A program made the translations under genes and the position numbers. This document shows positions 1-12,277 of a stretch of DNA of 64,000 bases, piece by piece. Below the pieces are notes generated by a model. It was not told the DNA's origin and did no database searches. It saw only the letters and a list, made by a program, of their open reading frames with translations. How positions within the stretch are numbered: the first letter of the stretch is position 1; each line of letters starts with the position of its first letter. The stretch covers positions 7,688,001-7,752,000 of the forward strand of contig JAMPIQ010000002.1 in the NCBI GenBank assembly GCA_024699855.1. The letters run 5' to 3'. Source of the stretch: Aphelenchoides besseyi. Its lineage: Eukaryota > Nematoda > Chromadorea > Rhabditida > Aphelenchoididae.

Positions 1-1
1 G

Positions 2-435
2 ATTGGATTTAAACAACACTATTGGACGGTCTTTCGAGAGTGCGCATTGTATAACATTCGAAAAGTTTTGGAGAGAAATAAGAAAAAACAAATGAGTCCA
101 AAGCAAGTGGATAATGCAGTCATATTTTGGCGACTTCTATTCGACGGAATCATTGAGCGTATTGAAGTAAGTCTCCAATTAAGAAAAGAACATTCGAATC
201 ATTTTCTTAGCACGGTTACGAAAAGGATCTTTTGAATCGGGCGAGTAGTATCGACGATCGTGTTGAGCCAAATAACCCGAGAAAGATACCTTCCGATTCG
301 GGCAGTATGGACTCAAATGCGGCTTCGAGCTCTCATCGTGGGTCCAATGACCTTTCTGCTATCATTAGCAACTTGAATCCATTCAAACAGAAGAAATCCG
401 TGGACGAGAATCGTTCAGATTTGACCACCGAGTGA
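2..435 (+). CDS. C-terminal part of an unidentified protein (5' end outside window)
   Basis: The frame is open from base 2. Two exons are seen: one ending ...GIIERIE at about 167, then an intron with GTAAGT donor and TTCTTAG acceptor (about 168-210), then HGYEKDLLNRAS... to the stop at 433-435. The first part is basic and probably helical; the last 75 or so residues are Ser/Asn-rich and look disordered. I do not recognise the family and propose no function. The splice and open frame make it real coding sequence, but only the tail is available. Confidence 0.6.
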
Positions 436-1485
436 TTAACTTACAATTGACTTGCTGAGATTACACTTTAATGACCACTATGAAGACGATAAACTCGTAT
501 ATTACATTTGTTTGTCCACGTAAAATCAAAATTGGGCAAATCGGATCACCGTACTCATTTGCATCGACTACAACAAGTGCTAAAGCTCGCTTGTTACGTG
601 CCCGATAGATTACACTTATGCAATCAGAAAAAACGGTGAGTGAAGTCCATGTGTAAATAACGATGCATTTGTAGACAGATAAAACGAATTTCGACATAGA
701 AATCTGATCAACCGAACGGTCTTGTGAAACGTCTAACTAAAATTTATGGGTTTTTGCGATTATAGCCAGCAATGTTGGAGTGATCATGATGTCCATTCTC
801 GTAGCTTTTTGTTACGTTAGTTTCGAAAACTATCCAAAGCTCATCAGCTTTCTTACAATAACGAGATTTCAAACTTGGAGTTGAGCGAGATAGCCATTTC
901 TCGATCCTCAATTGAGACTTAGTTTGTTCAAATGTTCAACAATAAATTTGCATTAAATTGAAGAGCAATTCGTTTATGTTAGGTCAGTTTGATTGTCGAC
1001 CATTTGGCGTCTACAAATGTGTTGGTATCGAAAAGAACGTTCGACTTGTAAAGAAGAGTCGGAAAGGTGAGTTCTCATTAGGTTAATTGGCCAATGAAGG
1101 AAATTATGTCCATTTGACATCCCTCGATTTCGGGATATTGTGTTGACGTTTTGCGAAAACAAGTTGTTTTTCTATTAAAATCGAAATTAGTGCCCGCAGC
1201 CGCAAATTCAATTTATCTTTGAAATCTTTTTGAGCAAACGAGCTTTTCGTTTTTGCTTTTTGACCAAATTCAATTTGCCATGCGAACCGGAAACGAGCAG
1301 CAGATTCGCGTTTGTGGTTTCGAATCTGCACGACAAATCTCGTGGAAATGTTAGCGGCCAAACGAGTCGACAGACCGAAATCTCTGAATGCGATGATGAA
1401 ACGAATTAGTTTTTCTTTCCGTCTGCACTTTAGTGTCAAAAAGTTTCAAGCACCAACACGCGATCTTCACCGTTGAACAATCAAC
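436..1485. other. Intergenic region, no gene seen
   Basis: About 1 kb between the first gene's stop and the LanC-like gene. Open frames on the minus strand here (up to about 110 codons) have no splice logic and no family resemblance. The last 15 bases run into the acceptor-like pyrimidine tract before the LanC start. Confidence 0.5.
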
Positions 1486-1503
1486 GTTTATTTTTCTAGC
1501 AGA
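1486..1503 (+). promoter_or_regulatory. Splice-acceptor-like site just before the LanC-like start codon
   Basis: The bases TTTATTTTTCTAG end 4 nt before the ATG at 1504. A perfect 3' splice site this close to a start codon is what is expected of a spliced-leader acceptor, or of a 5'-UTR intron. No upstream donor was identified. The membrane-protein gene at 3,500-4,872 has a similar arrangement. Confidence 0.4.
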
Positions 1504-3154
1504 ATGAATTCGATTCCGCTGAAGCCCGATCATAAACGTTTCTTCACCAATCCGTTTCTACATGATCCAAATGCTATATCTCAATATTGTACTGATAAGT
1601 GGCTTGAAGAAGTGAGTTCGATTGACTTCCAATCGTCTACGTTTACAAATTTAGATGATCGAACAGCTATCTTTTCGTCTTATGAATCGTCAAATGTCGC
1701 GTGAAGAATGCCAAGAATCGGGACCGTATGTTGGTTCTGCTGGGATTGGCTATGCAATGTTGAAGGCTGCACAAAGTCTTCCAGAAAAGCTTATAACCAA
1801 CGTTGAGTTCTGTAATCAACTATTGGCATCGCAATTCAAATACGCAAAAGTAAGTTGAAACAGTTGGCGATTGTTCATTTCAACTCTTAGGATGCGTCCA
1901 AATCTCGACAAACTCGCTATCTATGTGGTACTTTGGGTTTACATGTGATTAAGGCAATCAGTGATCACATGGCCGGTCGATCAATTGAAGGTTATGGACG
2001 GATCTTTTCGAGCCTTATTGACACGGTTACATGCGATGGTTATCAACGCATTGGTGACGATGATATACTCAACGGACGATCGGGATTTTTATTGGCAGTT
2101 CAGCAGATTAAGAAAGCCACGGGCTATTCGGTCCTTTCTGACGCAGAAATACAACGTGTTCTAAAGGCAATTATTCGTTCCGGTCGTCGTTATTCGCGAC
2201 AACATCACAGTCCAGCGCCACTTTTCTATCAATGGCATCAAAAAGAATATCTTGGAGCTGCGCACGGATTGTCTGGAGTTCTTCAAGCACTCTTGAGGTA
2301 TTCACACTAATAAGTAGTTGAATAGCTGAGCAAACTCTTTTAGTTTTTGGGATCTTTTGGCCGAAGACGAACGTGTGGATGTAAAGCAGACGTTAGATTG
2401 GCTCTGTTCGATCCAACAGCCTGATGGCAACTTCCCATCTTCCAGTGGGCACATTGGTGTGCTTTCACTACAAACTTTTACGTTTTTACTTTTTAGGTTA
2501 CGGAAAAGGTGAAGACGAACTTGTTCATTGGTGTCACGGAGCACGTAAACATCTGTAAAATTTACCTTTGCTATGACTCTTATCTTTTAGCTGGTGTTGT
2601 TCATTTGTTGATTCAAGCACTAGTTCTCTTTTCTGAAGATCAGTATCTTCAGGTGAGCGATTAATTAGTAATCAATTGTGATTACTTTTGTTCTAGAGCG
2701 CCAAAAGATGCGTTGAATTGATTTGGTACAAAGGGATTTTACGAAAAGGCTTTGGTCTTTGCCATGGCATTGCGGGGACAGGGTACAGTCGAGAAAAAAC
2801 ATCTATAACGTTTAATCTTTACAGATATGCAATGCTTTTGTTATATCGGGTCGTAAACGATCCTCTTTTGCTTGAGGTCGCTTTATAGCTGATGATGAGA
2901 TTAAAATTGATACGTTTTTTGCAGAGGGCCAAAGCGTTTGCGATGATCATGATGGACCAGAAGTTTGAGGTTGAATGAACAATTAGAATGGTCAATAATC
3001 CTTTTGATTTTAGCAACTATCGAATGTTCCCGATTCACCGTACAGTCTTTTTGAGGGTTGGGCTGGAGCATTGTGTTTCTTGGTTGACGTTCACAATCCG
3101 GTTCGCGCACAGTTTCCGTTGTTGCCAATCAATTTCGGTCCTAATTCAATGTGA
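1504..3154 (+). CDS. LanC-like protein (LANCL family)
   Basis: Ten exons with introns of about 40-55 nt encode roughly 415 residues, the usual size for LANCL proteins. The LanC repeats are recognisable: GPYVGSAGIGYAML in exon 2, YLGAAHGLSGVLQALL in exon 3, then the zinc-site motifs WCHGAPG (exons 5/6) and GLCHGIAGTG (exon 7), and SLFEGWAGALCFL near the C-terminus. The Cys and Cys-His residues of the WCHG and LCHG motifs are the family's zinc ligands. LANCL proteins are cytosolic or membrane-associated and add glutathione to dehydroamino acids in damaged proteins (established for mammals). All inferred splice junctions keep frame and no lesion is seen. The next gene is convergent on the minus strand, with its stop at 3,500. 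Confidence 0.9.
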
Positions 3155-3499
3155 ACCCAGAGCTTCAATCTTCTGTACTGTAATTTCTCTGTGTAATCGA
3201 CGATCTAATTCGTATAAACCGAGGTGTACAACACGAATCATTTTTGGAAACTGGAATCTCTTTCTTTCTTATTCAAAAATTGAACGGAAAGAAGATTCCC
3301 GAAGGACATTCCTCGCATCGATCCTCAACGTCGATAAATCTTTTCGAGTCACGTCGTGACCCTCGTGACGCTTCCAAACGCCCACATTTAACTTTGAAAA
3401 TTAAACCGAAAACTGTTTATTTGAAATAGGAAGTAAGTGATATGTCAAAGTTACTTTAACTTTCAAACCCTAAAAACTTGGAGATCAGAAACTAAAATC

Positions 3500-4872
3500 T
3501 CAACGACGTCGATTCGGCGGTTGATGGTGGTTGTTATTATTGCGATCTGCTGCACTTGTTTGGGACTGACGATCGAAGTTCGCGAACGAAACGTAAGTTG
3601 TTCCGGTGGTTTGGCTTGCAGTCAAACCCTCCAGTTCATCGTAGGGCGGAGGTGGAAGGCTCGATGGTGTGATGGTTGTTGTCGATGCAGCACTTCGATA
3701 GGTCGGTAAAAGACCAAGACTAAAAACAATAGAATATTTTGCTTAACTTCGAATACTCAAACCTTGAATTGGAAACCACACTCAATGAGGTTTGTCGTGT
3801 TCGATTGGGTCGACAAGCCATTGAGCGAACGTAGAGAAGCATCGAAGAGCGTCTTTGATGCCGGAGCCACATCATGATGTCGTAATCGGCAGAATTCGAG
3901 AAATTTAGATTCGCCGGTAGTCGTGCAAAACCGAATCTACAAAACACGACAACTCACGAGTTAAAAGTAGTTGTTTTTTATTCGTACTTTGGTTTTGTCA
4001 AGCGAACCAACACAAAAGCGGCAAAGAGGGCAATGAATGTGAGGAGTAGAACACCGAAAATGAAGATACCATGATCTTCAGGAACATTTGGAGGCATGGA
4101 CAAATAAACGGGTGTTGAATACGAGTTAGTAAAACGCTGCAATGTTAGAAATTGAAGGGGCGAAGTGTATGGTACTTACTTTTAAAGGTGAAACCGTTGC
4201 CGATTTGGTTGCATTTGAAGTCGAACGCATTTCTTCGCACAACGGAATTCTGAAACAGACAAATAAAAGGCTTTTATGAGCACAATCAGTTCGAAGAGAT
4301 TTCACAGTCGGTTGAATTTAGTTGAAGACAACTCCAAATCTCATTAGCTCGTCATTCTTTTCGGCAAAAAATTGCGTAAAACTAATGAGTAGCCACGATA
4401 CGGCGGGAAATATGTCAAATTTGTCCACTGGGAGCAAAAAGATAGAAATTTTTGATGTGCGAAAGATGTGAATACGCTTCACGAGTTCTATCCGTTTGAC
4501 TTGTTCGAAAAGAACAGTTAACCAAAGAGATCGATGCCAATTTGGAGTGAAAGCCCGCGTCGGACCATCCGTTTTCAGTTTTCGCACGTCCGGAGTTTGT
4601 TTCTTCGAACGTGTGGCTTCTGAATGGACCCCGAATCTTCTGTTTTTAGCTCATTAGCCAATTGAAAACGGAAATCAAGAGTATTTGTTTCGACTTGAAT
4701 GCTTTCGTTTATAGCTCTGTTCGCAAACTCACTTTGTTGTATCATTCAACATCAACACGAAATGACAGCAAGCGAAACGACTCAGACTTCCCGGTCTATC
4801 GCAAAGATGAGTTGTGTCTTGAGAATCAGTTGAGTCCAACAGTCCTGTAGTGTTATCGACAGTTGAGTTCAT
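3500..4872 (-). CDS. Single-pass membrane protein with PPPY-containing cytoplasmic tail
   Basis: The 3' exons are well supported. An exon encodes PNVPEDHGIFIFGVLLLTFI and the rest of a strong transmembrane helix. A 51-nt intron (GTACGAAT..TTGTAG) follows and hides an apparent stop, then an exon with a basic juxtamembrane stretch, an intron GTTTGAG..TTTTTAG, and a last exon containing SLPPPPYDELEG and ending NNHHQPPNRRR. PPPY is a WW-domain ligand, typical of proteins recruited by Nedd4-type ligases. The 5' half is less sure: an exon from ATG 4,872 (MNSTVDNTTGLLDS...) splices in frame (phase 2, GTGAGT..AACAG) to a long exon at about 4,318-4,640, but its 3' donor is unclear. The layout resembles WBP1/VOPP1 or Shisa-like proteins, but no family can be named. 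A TTTCAG sits 9 nt before the ATG. Confidence 0.6.
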
Positions 4873-5665
4873 GTCGGCAATCTGAAATCCAAACCGAATT
4901 GTTGGAAATACGAACACGATAACTGTATCGAAATGCCTTCGTCGACTGGAGAGCGGCAGATTATCTCACAGTTGGCGGAACAAAGAAAACAATCCAAAAG
5001 TTTCGATGGACGACAAAAGGTCTCCGACGGTTCAATGGCGGCAAAGTTTGACAGTCCGAAAGGGCACTCGACTTCTTTGAATCCCCGGGGATGGCTTGAG
5101 AGAGCACGTTAAGCGACCATTGGTGATCGAATGTCACGGAAAATACCACCGAATGGTCGTCTTGCGGTCAATTTCTCTATCGGATGTAAACTAAATGGCC
5201 AAAAAGTCAGTAGTTTTTTCTCGGCGAAACCACGGAAACTCCGATGAAATTTATTGCCGTCGCCAACTCATCAGTTGGTTTCGCTCCGGAATTTCGGCCA
5301 CAGAGTTTCCGGCGATTTTGATTCTCAAATTCGATAAATAAACAAACGACAAGAAACCAGACGTCAGAATTAAAAACCATTGCACACAGTAAAAGCAAAT
5401 GGACTAAAAAGACATCAATCTGCTGTGGTTTAAGTGTACGCCCATTAGTCTTTTTGTGTTTATTCAATTTCATCAATGTACAAACAAAATGAAGACAAAT
5501 ACAACACCCGCACAAATGCAAAGCAAAATGAGTGATACGGGAGCTAGAAGAAAATAACCAGTTTTTGGAGATGATGAAGGAAATCAAGAGTTTGAAATGA
5601 AAACAATTAGACGCTTCTAAAGCGCAACAAACAATCTCACTTGTAATTCCGCAGTCTACGACTAT
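4873..5665. other. Intergenic or 3' flank between the membrane protein and DENND6
   Basis: No separate gene is convincing here. The one notable item is a hydrophobic exon-like stretch on the minus strand (5,473-5,544), preceded by a strong TTTTCTTCTAG acceptor. It encodes PVSLILLCICAGVVFVFILF then VH and a stop. It is discussed as a possible tail to DENND6. Confidence 0.4.
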
Positions 5666-7721
5666 TCACGCTTCCACCAGATCTCGAAGTGGACCGTTGG
5701 ACATTAGAACCAACTGAAGATCTTCATCCACGACGTTCAAAATCGTTTCCAATTGACGTTGAAGTCGCGAACGTCGATTGTCTGACAAACTAGCATTTGA
5801 AGACAAAAGATCGCGAAGTCGTAGAACCAAATCAACCACTTCGATTTGTTCGTGTTCTCGAAGAACGTCGGCTGTGAATTCGAAGTCACAAACCACGTCC
5901 AAGTAAACGCAGTTCAGTTGTCGATCTACTTCCTTCAATCGTTCACGTAACCAGCCATCGAAATTCGGACTTCCAACGAATCGTTTATACAATGCACTCC
6001 ATTTACCGACTGTTCCACAGGTCAACAAAGGACCGGTTTGTGTGATCGTTGATAGAAAATCGTCCAATTCAAAAGGTCGCATTTGTTGTGATTTAAATGG
6101 ACTGATGTTTTTCTTCAGAGGCATCAAACTGGACAAATATCTAAAACGCCGTTTGATAAACAATATCAAAAAACTAGTTACCTTTCCAATGGAATCGTGA
6201 ATGACTGTGTAAGCTCGAGAAAATGCCTTCGAAGTATACTGTTTTGAACGGCATCTGGTCGTTCTCCGATTTTACTCAATTTCTTCGCCAATGATCGATC
6301 CGAATTCAGAAATGGTCGATGACGAGTGTAAAGGCCAGGTTTTAAATCTAGCAATTTTCCATCGGCTGTTTTCTTGAATAAACGGTCGGCATTGAAGGTT
6401 TGTCCGACAGGATCACCGATTCGCAATAAATTGGGCCAATGATTTAGAGCTTTGGCAAAGAACGGATTCGTAACTCCCAAAATAGCACTTGGAGCAGGTA
6501 CCACAGACGTGAACTTGTGAAAATCCGAGTCGTGAATCGTCATAAACGGTCGAAAATCGCCGTAATAGCGAATCGGCCATATTAACGATACCAACGATTG
6601 CACGATTTCCGAAGAGAACGAAGGGTTTGGAGTGATTACAATTATAGACTAAACAAGGAAATAGAAAAGAATCGAAATGAATACATACCTCTCCGATTAT
6701 AACTAATTCCCATAGTAACTGTAAATGAACAAGAATGCTCTTTGTGCTTTCGTAGAAGTTGGTCTCGTAAACTTGCGATATTGTGATAGGATTAGGATGA
6801 CTTGAAACAACCTGAAACAACTCGATTTGTCAACATATGTTGCGCACGTCTATTAGACATTTGCTGTAGACTCTACCAGTTGATGTCGATGAGGCAAATC
6901 CGTGAGACAGGGAATTCGTGCCACGATGAGTTGACCCAAAAGTGGCATACACAACGTTTCACTTGGAATTGGAGATGGCCAACTGAAACAAAGAAATAAT
7001 ATGAATGAAAATATAGAAGACACCTTTTGATATGTTCGCAAGCTAAAACGAAAATGATTATACGATAACGGTATCAGATTTTTACCTGCTTCTATGATCG
7101 GTTCACCCGCATCGAAAAAGCCGTACGCCAAAACATCGACCACGTATTTGAATAGTGCAAAAAGCGGTAGGCGTGATAATACAACTACGCTCTACAATAC
7201 AATCACTAACTAATTGATACAATTGTTGACTGACAAACCTTTTGAAAGTAACCTCGAGGAGCATCAATTTGTTTTTGGAATCTGAAATGTACGAAACCAA
7301 AAACAAAGTCGTCTTCATCTGCTTGTAACGATACGGGAACCGACTGATTGAAACGTTTAAAATCTTCACTTAAAGTCGTTGGCGGACAGGTTGTTCGATA
7401 GCGGAAATGATAGGTAGTATCTCGAGGACACGAAGAGGTTGTGTCCGGAAATGAATTGTAGCTGATGTTTGCACGATCCACATCACTTAGAGTGACAGTT
7501 GGAGGATAAATGGCCTAAAAGATAAATGAAAAATTAAATATCAGAAGGGGTTTTACCTCAATCGTTTGTCCATGATCGACATCGAATGTTACTAAGCAGA
7601 TGCATTTGACAAAATCGTTCAGTTGTTGGTTAGTCAAATTAGTGGGTTGACTGTCCGTTCCAAGCCTCTTCACTGAGCTTACATTCGAACGAATCTCATC
7701 GTTCAGAGCTTCGTTGATCAT
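5666..7721 (-). CDS. DENND6-family DENN-domain Rab guanine-nucleotide exchange factor
   Basis: The multi-exon gene is read from ATG 7,721 to TGA 5,666. Family signatures in order: CICLVTFDVDHGQTIE (uDENN start), GYFQKSVVVLSRLPLF, SWPSPIPSETLCMPLLGQ, HPNPITISQVYETNFYES, VHLQLLWELVIIGE, WPIRYYGDFRPFMTIHDSDF and ILGVTNPFFAKALNHWPNLL. These align from memory with vertebrate DENND6A/FAM116, an exchange factor for Rab14 on recycling endosomes that affects cadherin trafficking. All junctions inferred (for example GAG|GTAAAACC..CTTTTAG and GGAGAG|GTATGTATTC..GTTTAG) preserve frame. The start was chosen as the ATG nearest the family's usual N-terminus; an in-frame upstream extension exists but has no family support. 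About 570 residues, normal length. Confidence 0.92.
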
Positions 7722-9269
7722 AAGCTCTAAAATCGAATTGTTGAAGTGTACAAAAGCGAAAGAGCGCGTGATGAAGAAAAGAAAACCGCGGTTATCGAGA
7801 GAAAAAGATCGTGAATCTGAACAACAACCGCGCACTTTCGATTTTTTCGTCGAAGAAATCGCAGACACGAGAAAAAGTACACGATGGAACGCGCTGTTGG
7901 TGGACGATCAATCGAACAAAAACACAAATTTGTTGAGTTTCATTGTAAACTGAGGGATTAGTGAAAGAAGTCGAAACGCGTGATATTTTGACAAAATAGA
8001 TTTTGTGTTCATTAGCAGTTTCCGTGGAATACAATTTCAGTTCTCGGAACCAACTCAATTTTATCACATGGTTGCCTTTAACTTGACGGAAGTCAACACT
8101 GACCTTTAAGTTTAATTCGCCTTCTTTTAGCTCATTTCTCATGCAAACAAACAAATTCGCGTCGACTGTTCGGGGAGAGAGGTGAACAGTCTCGTGTGAG
8201 TTTGTGATTCGCGACCACGCAAAACGATAAGCAACTTTTTTCTTTCACCAAGCAAACCAAATCGATTGTCTTTTATTCAAGCTGGAGGTCAAGGAGCCAC
8301 TTTCGGGTTTCCTCACGGTTTCTCTTTCCATTCACTTCGAGTGCCGAGAGGTTCGGCTCTGTGGCCATAATCCTTCTCACGTTCTTCAGCATCCACTTCG
8401 TAAGACATCAGTCGGCAAGAAGTGGAGAAGACAGGAAATCTCCAAAATTTCATCAGCTTCCGTTGATGAACGTCTTTTGTCGCATCGAATTATCGTCCCA
8501 ATTTCCGAGCATCGTCGTGAATTCGCCCGTTGTATGGACAGCGAATTCATGAGGTCAAAGAGAAGAGTGAGGGAGTGAGGGTCGTGAACAAGATTAACAT
8601 GCTAAACGCTGCCGAAGACAAAATCGACAGCCAAATGAACAATTTGGCGAAAGCACATTCCAACGAACTTCGTTAATGTATTTTGTGCTAAGCTTCTGAG
8701 TTGGAAAATGACGCGCGTGAAGTTCGCAGACTTTCACTTTTGACAACAACCCACGGGCTACAAGGTGAAACGAGTTGACGCGAAAAAACTGAATATCTTC
8801 GAAAAGATCATCGATACATCTCTGAGCGCATCTCAACGCTATTCATCGATACACAAAACAGAAAAATGAATTTATTTCTGAAGTGACAATTTTCAGTTAA
8901 CTCGGAGCTTCCGATTGACTCGGAGATGTCAAACTGCCAAGAAACTATTACATTATAAGTGTCCAATCAACAATCCATAGAATTGAAACGATTTATATCC
9001 GAAATTTTGCTTGAAAAGACATTTCAATTCTTGTCGTGTACAATGACTTGAAAGTGGAAATTTAAAGAACATGAACGAAGTGATGATTCGAGAAAGCACA
9101 GACAGAATACAAGTGTAAATACCATAAAAACTAAAGAGAATGCGGAATTCTGAAAAAGTTTAGACAATAGTTTTTTTTTATGCATTTAAGTGATTTTGAG
9201 ATTTTCGACGACGATGACCGAGATTTCATTTTCTACCAAAATTGCGAATAAAACAAGTAGAAAAGTGAG
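7722..9269. other. Intergenic region upstream of DENND6
   Basis: About 1.5 kb between the DENND6 start and the BAZ1-like stop. I see no spliceable conserved coding sequence on either strand. It presumably holds the DENND6 promoter and the 3' flank of the BAZ1-like gene. Confidence 0.45.
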
Positions 9270-12200
9270 TTACGAAGAAGTAAATAGCTGGGCAATTTCC
9301 TCACGTGACTCTAAAACTTTAGCTTTGAGTTCCGATTCACGAACTCCTCCGTCTGCCAATTGTCCGATGATCTGATCCAACAGTTCCATCGAATTGATGT
9401 GAAACCAACGAACCGGTACAGTGGGCGATGGATATGCACCGTTGAGAAGCACACGCAAATACTTAATCAACGTTTCTGTGTCGAGATCGTAGGTATGAAA
9501 CTTCTTCTTCTCCGGAAGAACCAACGGTTTCGTTTCGTCGGTTTTGGTGCTTGTAGTGCACGCTCCTTGTTCGATGAAGATTCCCGGACTCGGCGGAAAG
9601 AACCACCAACGCCGCATGAAACGATCATAACCCAAAGAATTTGGACGATAGCGCGTGAAAGCACGTAGTTCCTGAAACAGATCTAAGAGTTTGGGCCATT
9701 TAATTAAAATTTTACCATCGTCTGATTCTGAACTTCGTCGATTTTGCTCTTGTACTCGTCGATTTGTGTTTGAAGTTCTTGACGTTTGCGGTTCGACTTC
9801 ACGGCACTGATCGTTTGTGCACGACTGTATTCCGAATACAATTCTTCTGGAATCATCGGCGGAAGCTCCTCGATTTTATCGTTCAATTTTTGAATCTAAA
9901 ATTGCGAATAAATCTGTTTACTTGGTTAACCAATAACCTTTTCCTTATAAGTTGTCATGCTTTTCGTTAACTTCTTGATGTCTCCCTCTAGATTGTTCAT
10001 TGAGCTTCGAATTGGTCCAGAAACTTCGGCTCTTTCCAAGATCAACTCGAAGATTCTCGCCTGCTCCAACGGTGTCATGTTGTAAAGTTCGGTTCGTGTG
10101 AACTTCTGACAAAGCTCGTCGTCCTGGAAAATAAAATAGAAGCGTAAACAAACTCAATTTACCTCTTTGCTTTGTTGATCAGCTTCACCTTCCGAATCCT
10201 CCGCTTCGTTCGACTTTGCCGAATCTGAATCGTAATCAACGGAATTAGAATCACTTTGCTGATCGTCATCGTCTAATTTATTTGGCCCATTATGCTCCAA
10301 ATTTAATTTAACCAGTCTATTCTTTTCAACATCCATTTCCATCAAAAAATCACCATTTTGCTCTTCCTCCTCTTCGTCTTCGTCCTCTCGAATCTTCTTT
10401 TGAGCGAACATCTTGTACGCCGGAAACAAAATCTTTCGTGCCACTTCTTGAGCAGTTTCAACGGTCACCGGTTGAAGGTTAAAGTTAATGAATGTTCCAG
10501 GTGTGAAATGCGGGATCTGGAACGAAAATCTCTAAGTCGACTAGCTGACATTCTGAACCTACGCTCTTTTGATTCCGTCGAATGAACTCCGTAATAGCGG
10601 ATAAGATGGGTCCAGTCACCTTTTCGTAACCTTCTTTTTCGAAGTTCAGTGCGTTAAAAAGATCAACTGAAATCAAACCTATTAGTTGGTTTGTCTCTTG
10701 GATTCGAAACCTACGGATTTTAACCGTTTTCTTGATGCCCATGACATCATGGAAAGTTTGAATGAAAGTGCAAACGCGAGCGCACTTAACGAAAACGTCT
10801 TGTTCGGGCAACGGAACGACAAGTGGAGTCTCTGACAACTCCGCCGTTTCGATCCATGTATCTTCAAACTTCTAAACATACAAATCGAAATAAAGGCGAT
10901 AAAGTCGTGAACTTACTCGTGTTTTTAATTTCTGTTGAATCCAAAAGAATTCGTTCCGCAACTCAAATTCGTGCATGTGAGTTTTTCGGAAGTTTGCCCG
11001 TTGCTCGACGCTCATTCCTTTCCTAAAAAATCAAATGAGTGACTGCGATTCAAAACTTACGCTTCAGCTTTCGTTTGAAATTTGGCAACAAGATAGCGAA
11101 CGAAATCGTTCGGGATCGAGTTCACGTAATTGGAGGGAAGCGCTTTTGATGCCAACCGGAGTGATTCGTCCAAATCTTTAGTGTCCATTGTGACCAATTT
11201 TTTGATGATTTCTTTGGTCTTATTCATAACACGCTTTTGCATTCGATCTTCGTATGCCACGGTATCATCGGCTTTGAGTGATTTCTGTGATCCGGACGTG
11301 TTCGGACTGAGAAATCCGGAAAGAGTCTGAAGAATAAATGTCATTAACTAGGTTTGATTGGCAACCTACCAGTTGTTTCATTGTTTTTTTATTCTTTGAA
11401 GTTGATGTCTCCGCTTTTGCAGTCGATTTTTTGGTCATCTTCTTCGTCGGCGATGATTTGGCTGTGGGTTTCGAAGTACCGGCTTTGCTTGGTGATGTTT
11501 TGCCTGTAGTCGTCTTTTTTTTTGTTGGAGTCGTCTTGCTTGGACGTGGCAACTTCGGAACTTTAACCGTAGCCTTTTTTTTGGTGCTCTTAGTCGGTGA
11601 AGTTGTTGCGCTAAATACCTTGTGAACATTACTCGTGTTATCGTCAATTGTAAGAGCTGAAGGACGACTGTGAGCAAATGTGTCGTTCAAGTTGACATCT
11701 TCGCTCATTCGCGGCTTTTTGGAAGACGGTGGAGTGGCCGCATCGGCGTTTGCAGCAGACTTGAACGTATGCATCTGATGAACTTTGTCTTTGATTCCGT
11801 ACGACTTGATGAAGTTGTCTCGTAGCACCCAAGGGCTCGCAGAACTTGGTTTGTGTGCGACTTCGGTAATGAACGTGAAAAGAGTCAAATGATCGAACTC
11901 GTTTTTTCGTCTGAAAACAAGAGTTAAGTGTTAAAGAGTACGAGAATCCTACCTCAATTTCGAATGTGCAACGTCTTGCAAAATCTCTGTTCCAACTTCG
12001 ACGTTGTACTTCAATTCGTTTTCTTTGTTTGACGGCGATGATCCGCGTTGAACGAAAACGATCTTTCCGACCTTATCACTGTAAAATAACAATCGTGAGT
12101 TGGACCAACACATTCGATGACTTACCAGCTTTTTTCTTTGACGATCACTTCCTCGTCGACAAAGAAACGATTTTGCACCAAACGTTTCAACGATGATGCC

Positions 12201-12277
12201 AATTCCGGTTGGCTGTCAGTTGAGTGGTGAATAGCACCACAAGCTTCACGCCTGAACTCGTTGGTACCAACGTCCAT
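9270..12277 (-). CDS. BAZ1/ACF1-like chromatin remodeller subunit lacking PHD and bromodomain
   Basis: Read from ATG 12,277 to TAA 9,270 in about ten exons. In order: a stretch like the end of a WAC region (LASSLKRLVQNRFFVDEEVI), a long Lys/Ser/Pro/Thr-rich linker with repeated SPTK/KK blocks, EFELRNEFFWIQQKLKTR, a DDT-type segment (PLPEQDVFVKCARVCTFIQT...VDLFNALNFEKEGYEKV), an acidic run (DEDEEEEEQ), DDELCQKFTRTELYNMTPLE, a coiled coil and the WSD/WHIM3 signature GYDRFMRRWWFFPPSPGIF. BAZ1A/ACF1 and BAZ1B/WSTF pair with ISWI ATPases to space nucleosomes. Animal BAZ1 proteins normally continue into PHD and bromodomain; here the frame ends soon after the WSD and neither is found within 1.5 kb. 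The true N-terminus may lie further upstream, because a canonical WAC start is not visible. Confidence 0.8.

Noticed and set aside
461..697. 78-codon minus-strand frame after the first gene
   Set aside because: No splice sites or family resemblance; lies in the 3' flank of the first gene.
7792..8154. 120-codon minus-strand frame upstream of DENND6
   Set aside because: Composition and lack of any conserved motif suggest chance; DENND6 begins normally at 7,721.
11338..11625. Plus-strand hydrophobic frame rich in Val/Phe
   Set aside because: It is the antisense of the Lys/Thr/Pro-rich linker of the BAZ1-like gene, a usual source of false membrane-like frames.
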